This document shows positions 57,170 to 64,000 of a stretch of 64,000 nt of DNA, piece after piece. Made by a program: the position numbers and the translations under genes. This DNA is from Nitzschia sp. pyKryTriq1 (Eukaryota; Bacillariophyta; Bacillariophyceae; Bacillariales; Bacillariaceae): assembly GCA_956465555.1 (NCBI GenBank), contig OY101118.1:1116001-1180000 (forward strand), read 5' to 3'. Numbering within the stretch: position 1 is the first letter of the stretch; each line of letters begins with the position of its first letter. Under the pieces are notes generated by a model that saw only the letters and a list, made by a program, of their open reading frames with translations, made no database searches and was not told the origin of the DNA.

Positions 57170-58776
57170 ATGTCATCAAAAAAGCGTTCTCGAGCTGAGG
57201 AAGAAAACAATGGCAACCAGAAACGAGCGCCCGTCCAGAAAGCAAAAGACTTGGATGTTGTGCTACTGAAGTGCCGCCAACTCAAGGCGGCACTCCAGGA
57301 AAGGAATGACGACGACTATGGTCCGGGAAGAGCAATCCCAGAATCTGTCAAATCAGAAGAGATCCTCGAAGTAGCAGAATTATCAGGCACTGAAGTCATT
57401 GAAGGGATCGAGGCAGTGGCGTTGAACATTGCGAAACAAGTCCTTGCGAAGAAAGGTTTTACTCTGGACGTTCCCAGTAGATCTTCGTCTAACCAAATTT
57501 ACGTCAAGGAGTGGGATCGAATTGTTTTAGGAGGAAAGAGATCAACTCGGACCTTTTTAAATGTCAGGGTAAGTTCATTCTCGAAAGCGAGCCTCGTCTG
57601 AATCGAATTGTTCGGCCATATCCTCACTCGTTAAATCACTCATTGCACTCATCTGAACCCCTTTTGATCGGCAGGAATCTAGAAAGTCAGCAATCACGCT
57701 TCGAGTGATGCAACTTTTACATGCTGTGCTTTCGAAGAAAATTCACATCACAAAGCGTGACTTGTTCTATACCGATGTGAAGCTTTTTGTCGACCAAAGT
57801 GAATCTGACGGTGTTTTGGACGATGTTGCCACTATGATCGGCTGCACCCGATCTAACCTGCATGTTGTTGCATCAGACAAAGGACTAGTTGTTGGGCGAA
57901 TTCAATTTGAAGAGGATGGGGACCCCATTGATTGCACCAGGATGGGTGTAGGGGGCAAAGCGATTCCGGTAAGTTTCAGAAGTTGGGAACTTGTATTCTT
58001 TCATCGCAATATTGACATCCGTTTTAGCCATACATAGACAAAATCGAGAACATCCAATCGGACGCCGAATTCGTTCTATTGGTAGAAAAGGAAGCCGCGT
58101 ACATGCGTCTAGCAGTAAGTTCCCCCAATTGCAAGTCAAACAGTGGGACAGCGTTTTTGTGTGAGCCAGGCTCATCGTTATGATATCTCTTCACAACCAA
58201 CAGGAGGATCGGTTCTATCACAAATACCCTTGTATTGTCATTACAGCGAAGGGTCAACCGGACGTGGCAACTCGCATGTTTCTAAACAGAATTTCTAATG
58301 AACTCAAAATCCCGGTCCTCGGTTTGGTCGACTCCGATCCCTATGGACTTAAGATTCTGTCTGTGTACATGTCAGGATCAAAGAATATGAGTTATGACAG
58401 TGCCTCTTTGACCACCCCTGATATCAAGTGGCTTGGACTACGGCCGTCTGACTTGAACAAATACGACCTTCCTGATCAGTGTCGCTTGGACATGACAGAG
58501 AACGATATAAAAACAGGGCAAGAGCTCATGAAAGAAGATTTCATCATGAAGAATCCGAAGTGGATGAAGGAACTCGAAATCATGGTAAGAATGCGGCTGT
58601 TGCGGGTTACAATACCTCTCTCGGGACGCTAACTCCCAACCTTTTCTTCTCACGCTACTGGAATACAGGTCAAGACCAAGAAGAAGGCCGAGATTCAGGC
58701 GCTCTCCTCTTTTGGCTTCCAATACATTACAGAAGAATACCTCCCCAGAAAGCTCAGGGAAGGTGATTGGATTTAA
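57170..58776 (+). CDS. SPO11: SPO11/topoisomerase VI A subunit
   Basis: Five exons, 57170..57568, 57675..57968, 58028..58114, 58204..58584 and 58669..58776, all phase 0, giving 422 residues. A basic, disordered N-terminus ([11 protein letters not shown]) precedes the 5Y-CAP domain with catalytic tyrosine in [12 protein letters not shown] (about Y165). The Toprim domain shows [15 protein letters not shown] and [15 protein letters not shown] (DxD metal site). Makes the double-strand breaks that start meiotic recombination, or is the topo VI A subunit; pennate diatoms keep SPO11-2-type genes. Which paralogue is meant needs phylogeny. Confidence 0.94.
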
Positions 58777-59204
58777 ATCTCAGATTTGGGCCCAGTCGTA
58801 CTGAACACAATTAGGTCCTTCTATCTCGAAAGTAGTCTATGAGAGTCTACTAACTAGACTAGATCTACTGGCTTACGAAGTCTTCTAACGAATTTGAGAA
58901 AATATTATCTACTCCCTCTCTAGTCCATCAGAGCGAGCGAGCGAGGAGTCTCGTCAGGCCGGAGGAGTTATACCTGTAGTCGTCCGTCGTCGTCAGGGGT
59001 CAGGGCTGACAGACGACTCGTATGACTTCTTGGCGGGAATGACACGTGTAGCCTCGGTATGTACTTGCACTCTGACGACAAAATGGATCTTCTTTTTTCT
59101 TTAAACATGAGACAAAAAGGATCTTCTAATAATAGTCGTCTCTATTGTCCGAACCGAAGGAAGCAAGCTATTGTATTACCCGCCCGAGTGGATACACAAA
59201 TATG
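58777..59204. other. Intergenic SPO11/tocopherol cyclase
   Basis: 428 bp with short CTACT/GTAGTC inverted stretches and no supported gene; includes the 5' leader of the cyclase. Confidence 0.6.
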
Positions 59205-60458
59205 CGACTTATTCGCATTAGCTTTCCTGTATGGTTCGCTTTCACCTTCTCATTCCTCCTTGGGGTTTGTTCGGCATTGGCAAGACGGACGCTCACCAAG
59301 TTGCCGCCACACGCAGGGTATCATGGCGGCGGGGCGGATCCAAGAAAACTCTTCTTTGAAGGATGGTATCTTCGACTGGTAACAAAAAATCAGGGATCGA
59401 TTGCACTTATCTTCCATGTTTTTGATCCTCATATCACTGGAAGCAGTAAGAGTAGTAACACACGGAATGGCAACAAACGTCGCTGGGTAGGGATGCAGGT
59501 CATGACGCCATCTGGCACTACAACACTGGAGAGTCCAGATCTGTCGACCTTCCGAGCAGATTCGCATCAACTGGCAATACGGAATTATTTTGCTGAATCC
59601 AATGATTATTTTCGTCTCACTTCCGATCAGGCTTCCGGTCGAGCTTCCTCGACGGCTACTTCATCCGACAATATTTCTGGAGTGACATTTGACTTTGATA
59701 TTTTCCCAGAAGTCGGTTGGGGAGGAGACGGTGGATCGCGCCAATACTCCACAGCAGGCTGGTTGGCAGCATTTCCGGTTTTTGAACCACATTACCAAGT
59801 CTTAATTAGTAGGGGCACAACAATGGGATCTTTGATATTTCGAGCGAAGAATGGCGAGCAGGATTGTTACGATTTGAATGATGCGACTATCTATCTTGAA
59901 AAGAACTGGGGTGGATCCTTCCCTTCTAAATGGTGGTGGATGCAAGCAAACACATTTCAAAGTGATCTTTGTGTGACGTCTACAGCGGGCTGCAGGGGGA
60001 TTCCTTTTCTGGGGCAAGAGGAGGAAGTCGGTCTCGTAGGCTTGCACTGGAACGGGAAGTTCTTGCCTTTTCCCAACGTTGATTGGAATGTAAAATGGGG
60101 ACAATGGACGATATCTGGACATTACGATGAATTTGTGGTCAAACTTACAGGGACCTGCGACGAGAAGGGTTTTCCAGTAGACTGTCCTACTCCCACGGGG
60201 ATGAAACCTATTGCTCTGGAGACATTTCGAGGGTCTCTCAGAGTGCAACTCTTTGAGCATGGGCAGATGGTTCTCGACGACTCCACTGATGAGGCCTGCT
60301 TGGAAGTGGGAGGTCTACCCTGGACCTCCAAAGTCTGGATTGGAAAGTCTGAAATGAAAGAACCTATCAAGAGCGTTGCGATGAATGTGGAACTCGAGAG
60401 GCAGGTATCAGACATCTTGCAGGCAGCAAGTGCATTTATTGATATACCAGGATTATGA
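59205..60458 (+). CDS. VTE1: Tocopherol cyclase, VTE1 type
   Basis: Single exon, 417 residues from ATG at 59205. N-terminal hydrophobic segment (FAFTFSFLLGVCSALARR) looks like a signal peptide for plastid entry. Family motifs: HAGYHGGGADPRKLFFEGWY, IFHVFDPH, GWLAAFPVFEPHYQVLISRG, YLEKNWGGSFPSKWWWMQAN, CLEVGGLPWTSKVWI. Closes the chromanol ring of tocopherols in plastid membranes. Length similar to the plant enzyme once the presequence is removed. Confidence 0.93.
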   Translation, partial: RLIRISFPVWFAFTFSFLLGVCSALARRTLTKLPPHAGYHGGGADPRKLFFEGWYLRLVTKNQGSIALIFHVFDPHITGSSKSSNTRNGNKRRWVGMQVMTPSGTTTLESPDLSTFRADSHQLAIRNYFAESNDYFRLTSDQASGRASSTATSSDNISGVTFDFDIFPEVGWGGDGGSRQYSTAGWLAAFPVFEPHYQVLISRGTTMGSLIFRAKNGEQDCYDLNDATIYLEKNWGGSFPSKWWWMQANTFQSDLCVTSTAGCRGIPFLGQEEEVGLVGLHWNGKFLPFPNVDWNVKWGQWTISGHYDEFVVKLTGTCDEKGFPVDCPTPTGMKPIALETFRGSLRVQLFEHGQMVLDDSTDEACLEVGGLPWTSKVWIGKSEMKEPIKSVAMNVELERQVSDILQAASAFIDIPGL

Positions 60459-61487
60459 TTTATCTTACCCATGTATTGATAGCTATCGAACTACAAGATC
60501 TAGAGTAGTTTCGAAGTAGGGCCTACTCTATACTATTCGTTGAAGAACTACCAGGTACAGTACTACTAGCCAAGCAAAAGCACCGTACGTGTACCCGACC
60601 CGGTAGAAAAAGATCTTTTTCTCGCCTTTGACTAATATGATTCCCGAATTGCGGGTGCCGCGCAAGCTGCAGTACGTACGTCGTCAGTTGACGTTTTCAC
60701 GGACAGAAACGGACGTTCAGGAAATCCACATCTACTTGTTGAAATCTCCGTAGTCTGTTCTTCGTCAGCTGACTGATGACTCGTGGGACTACTTCCTCAG
60801 TCCCGTGTCGTGTAGTATTGCTCGTAGTTCGTCTGATCTTCCGATGCACGAACCTGTCTCAAGTAAAGTAAAGTAATCAGTCCCGTGTCGTGTAGTATTG
60901 CTCGTAGTTCGTCTGATCTTCCGATGCACGAACCTGTCTCAAGTAAAGTAAAGTAAAGTAAACTTTCCTCTCAAACTCGAGATTATGACAATGTTATTCT
61001 ACCTTTGATAACTCCATTTGTTGGGTTTGGATCTTTGCTCTCGCCGGTCAGTCTTGGAACTGCCGAATCCAATTAATCATATCTTCCGCGATGAAGATAC
61101 TAATATTCGCTCCCAACTGTCTATATCTCTATCCCACATCCTTTCCTGTTATGGTAGCCTTTCGCTCCGTTTAGGGAATCACAATCGTTGGATTGTATTG
61201 TTCATTCTTCATGTATAGTAAACAATAGTTTCCGCTGGAACGTCGCTTCCAAGACTACCGTCCGATTGAATCGCAGACTCATCCGATTGGATCTCCATTT
61301 GGGACTGTTTCTGTACATCGCGAATCCAATTCACGACATCTAGTCACTCTACTACTCACTATCGTATCCGTTGGATCCAGATCGCTTATTCCCTCCTCTT
61401 TCTTTCCTTCTTTCTTTCGTCGAGCAATTCATTTTTCGTTTTGCTCATCATCGTCCACTGCTGCTCTCAGACATTGTCCTCGAAACC
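60459..61487. other. Intergenic with an 80-bp tandem duplication
   Basis: Upstream region of the sulfotransferase-like gene. Two adjacent copies of an ~80-bp unit (see the separate entry). No supported gene; the short frame at 61018-61218 is not called. Confidence 0.6.
60797..60956. repeat. 80-bp tandem duplication
   Basis: tcagtcccgtgtcgtgtag… to …aagtaaagtaaagtaa occurs twice head-to-tail (60797-60876 and 60877-60956) without visible difference, followed by extra aagta units. Confidence 0.9.
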
Positions 61488-62726
61488 ATGTCAACTCAAC
61501 AAGCCGTTCGTCAACGGAAAAAGGGCAACAGCAAAAAGACTCAGCCAAAGGATGCGAAAGAAACTCCTCCTACGAGTACCAAAACCGGGACAACGATCGA
61601 GGTCGGACTCCCCACCGACGAGAGTCTCTCCAAAATTTTCAAAGAGCATCCATTGGTCCGGGTTGCCCCATTCGTGCTACTGCCATACATCATTTATCAG
61701 ATCATCTACTTTGTCAGGTTGAGGCATCCCGAAGTTATCAACAGCGCGACTCTCGGCCTGGCGTCTTTGCGGCCTTCAATGGCGGCAGAGGCTATCCGCC
61801 AGGTGTTGATTCTCGGGCCGGAAATCCCGGAGAATAGATTTGTTTCTGGTGGATTGGCGTCGTCTCTCAAGCTTGAGATTGTCCATGAAGCTTTTGATGC
61901 GTACGATTACTTTTGTCGGGACGGCACGGTCAGCTGGTATCAGGTGATGAGATTCATGGAGCCGTTGACCGAGAGTACTCCTAATAATGATGCTAGATTC
62001 GGTGCTTGGAAGGAGCTTTGTCTTGATCGAAACCACACCATGATTGAGCTCTTCCATCCAAAGGAGTATTTTCCTTCAAAATGCTACGAGTACAAAAAGT
62101 GGTCCAACTGTCATGCTCAGGAATGTTTTAACGTCATTAAATCGGTTTGGGGGTGCGACAAAGATGAAATGAAAGATTGCCCGCAGCAGTTTTCACGCAT
62201 TCTGCACCAAGTCCGACACCCCATGCGCACTATCGAAACACTAAATGCCAGTATCTGCCCCCACCCCCAGTTAAAATCATCGTTCCTCAATGTTGTCGCG
62301 GGGTTGTTCCCCGGTCGAAGTTGGAATTCCATGCCCTGCTTGAATGCCATGGCTTGGTACACTGTTGATTTCCACAAAACATTGATGGGCGCACGTGAAG
62401 CCGGATTGGTTCATGGCGTCTTCCAAATCGAGAGCACATCTCCCTGTGAAGTGGCGTCCATGGCTGGATTCATGGATGAATCTACTGCGCTGTACACGCC
62501 AAACGCTGAAAAGATTACCAGAGGCTGTCGAGAGCTTGACGGAAGTCTTGACGCTCAATCGGAAGACCTTTTTACACGGGTCAAGAAAACGAATAAGGGC
62601 GACGTGATTCCTGGATTGACTCCTGTGACCTTGAAGGACTTTGATGACTCGCGTCTTGCGAAAGAAGTCAAAAATTTGGTTTCAGTGCTCGGATACGCGA
62701 AGGAAGGCGACTCGGAATTCCTTTAG
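61488..62726 (+). CDS. Sulfotransferase-like membrane protein
   Basis: 412 residues from ATG at 61488 (aaaccATGtc). Basic N-terminus (QRKKGNSKKTQPK) then a hydrophobic segment (FVLLPYIIYQIIYFVRLRHP), so probably type II membrane-bound. The middle has LGPEIPENRFVSGGLASSLK as a possible 5' phosphosulfate-binding loop region, and RILHQVRHPMRTIETLNASI, which matches the 3'-phosphate-binding RHP…S of carbohydrate sulfotransferases. A paired-Cys region (ECFNVIKSVWGCDKDEMKDC) is luminal. Target probably an extracellular glycan. Converges with IPK at 37 bp. Confidence 0.55.
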   Translation: MSTQQAVRQRKKGNSKKTQPKDAKETPPTSTKTGTTIEVGLPTDESLSKIFKEHPLVRVAPFVLLPYIIYQIIYFVRLRHPEVINSATLGLASLRPSMAAEAIRQVLILGPEIPENRFVSGGLASSLKLEIVHEAFDAYDYFCRDGTVSWYQVMRFMEPLTESTPNNDARFGAWKELCLDRNHTMIELFHPKEYFPSKCYEYKKWSNCHAQECFNVIKSVWGCDKDEMKDCPQQFSRILHQVRHPMRTIETLNASICPHPQLKSSFLNVVAGLFPGRSWNSMPCLNAMAWYTVDFHKTLMGAREAGLVHGVFQIESTSPCEVASMAGFMDESTALYTPNAEKITRGCRELDGSLDAQSEDLFTRVKKTNKGDVIPGLTPVTLKDFDDSRLAKEVKNLVSVLGYAKEGDSEFL

Positions 62727-62763
62727 TACACTCGTACCAATATCTGGATCCAGTGCATGTTTG

Positions 62764-63905
62764 TCATCTCTTCTTTGGTGTAATGATAGAAGCCACTTCG
62801 ATTTCTGCTTCTGCGCGGAGAGCTTGCTCAGCGCTAGGTGATTGACACTTTACTATTGCCACATTGGTCCCCGATGCTGCAATTGTAGCTGCCGATTGAA
62901 GCTTTGTCTATAGCAAAATGCATTAACTCTAGTTAGAAAATGCCAAAACGACAAAAGCTTCACTTCGTTTCCTTTCCAAAGGCTTACCGCTAGGCCACCA
63001 GTAACATCGTGACTATGACTAGAACTTGAGGCATCAACCTCTGTCGTGATTGTACCAGACTCCGCATCCACAAAAATGTTTCGTAGCAACTGCGCATCTG
63101 CGTTGATTCTAGGATCTTCACTGAAGACGCCGTCAACGTCCGTGATAAATATTGAGTGATGGACCCAGCTACCCGTCCCAATGATCTCCATGATCGTGTC
63201 CCCGCTCAAGATCCCACCATCTTCTCCATACAAGCAAGCATCGCCATGGAGTACGGGAACCAACCCGGCCTCAACTGTTGTCTTTACAATATTCTCTAGC
63301 ATTTCTCGAGGACCAATCTGTCTACCAGCATGAGCCTCCAGGCCTGGGATTCCAAAACAAGGAGAGATACCGACTGCGTTCACGCCGTGTTCAAAAAGGG
63401 TTTGGACAACAAATCGATTCAACGTCTGCACCGAAAGCCTTGTTTCGGCTAGACCTCGCATACGAAATCGCTTGTCGTCAACAGAAAGGGTTGCATTGGA
63501 GACAGGTTCCTCACTTTGTCCCTTCAGTCCATAATCTTTCGCCGAAAAGTGGCCAAACGAACCAGCTCCATGAACAATGATGAATGCCAAGTTCCTACTC
63601 GAGTCCCTCATTTTTTCACCGACACTACTGCACTCCTCTGTGTTCGATGGCGACAAATAGACAGAACTCGCTGCTTGTGATATCGACTCGGCGAACCAAT
63701 CCAATGCATCGCCATTAAGGCTTTCGCGTTCGGCTTTGTGGGTTATGGAGGATCCCCCGATCTTCACGAGGACTACCTCGAGATCATCGCCAATCGAGCT
63801 AGCGAATTGAAGCTGCCGAAGCAGAACGACGACGACTGCCGTTAGTATCCGACGGCTGTGTCCCAAACGCCCCGAACTCAGTGATAAGGACATCAGTGTT
63901 GCCAA
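62764..63905 (-). CDS. IPK: Isopentenyl phosphate kinase
   Basis: Two exons, 63905..62988 and 62907..62764, 353 residues. Splicing replaces the unspliced tail with GGLATKLQSAATIAASGTNV, which fits the family, and removes 80 nt. Kinase core: VVLVKIGGSSITHKAERESL, IIVHGAGSFGHFSAKDYG (with the IPK His), HGDACLYGEDGGILSGDTIM, FITDVDGVFSEDP, SHDVTGGLA. Phosphorylates isopentenyl phosphate to IPP, part of archaea-style or salvage mevalonate chemistry. The N-terminus (LTAVVVVLLRQLQFASSI) is hydrophobic, suggesting targeting. ATG at 63905 is used. Confidence 0.93.
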
Positions 63906-64000
63906 ATCCTTTCGAAATAGGAAATCTTTGAAGTTTGAAGTCTTTGCTGCATTTTTTTTTTATGGTTTGGTTTTTGTTGGTTTTTGGTGCTATGTGTATG
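63906..64000. other. IPK upstream region, window end
   Basis: 95 bases with a T9 tract; nothing else recognised. Confidence 0.6.

Overview
The window is nuclear DNA of a photosynthetic stramenopile, most likely a pennate diatom. The signs are short introns (about 70-190 nt) with GT-AG ends, many tightly packed genes on both strands, and several proteins that begin with a signal peptide followed by a diatom-type plastid cleavage motif (…YAF, …SAF, …AAAF). There are also Ty1/copia and piggyBac-like remnants of the kind diatoms carry. It resembles Phaeodactylum tricornutum in style, but I cannot fix the species. All calls come from reading the sequence; no database search was possible.

Layout. 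0-8.4 kb: an ACC-synthase-like aminotransferase, a very large F-box/SNF2 ATPase that also carries a bromodomain and a RING, and a LarC-like nickel-cofactor protein. 8.4-22.7 kb is the accessory region. It holds three tandem copies of an unrecognised membrane-anchored or secreted protein family (two almost identical). Between and beside them sit two piggyBac-like remnants with related inverted termini, a short LTR-flanked copia remnant with intact target duplication, and another copia fossil. 22.7-32.8 kb: a GT23 fucosyltransferase-like protein, ORC2, a small type I membrane protein, a CPBP (CAAX-like) membrane protease, a plastid FAD oxidoreductase and a tubulin-tyrosine-ligase-like ATP-grasp protein. 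33.8-41.7 kb: plastid stearoyl-ACP desaturase, a 1054-residue PPR-SMR protein and a PAP/fibrillin with three acidic repeats. 42.9-50.7 kb: a small membrane protein, a TRM7/FtsJ methyltransferase, a nine-helix NIPA-like transporter, a class I aminotransferase and phosphoglycerate mutase with a long C-terminal extension. 51.9-63.9 kb: ARF1, EBP2, plastid N-acetylglutamate kinase, SPO11/TOP6A, tocopherol cyclase, a sulfotransferase-like protein and isopentenyl phosphate kinase.

There is no operon logic. Genes are largely single-copy housekeeping genes, and convergent neighbours often end within 10-160 bp of each other. Lipid, isoprenoid and plastid functions recur: desaturase, fibrillin, tocopherol cyclase, FAD oxidoreductase and isopentenyl phosphate kinase. 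No rRNA, recognisable tRNA or CRISPR array was seen. Exon boundaries were worked out by hand from frame continuity, splice motifs and restored protein motifs.

The most interesting item is the 1445-residue helicase at 1848-6376. A bromodomain, itself interrupted by an intron, lies inside the SNF2 ATPase core together with a RING that is only complete after removal of an in-frame 87-nt intron.
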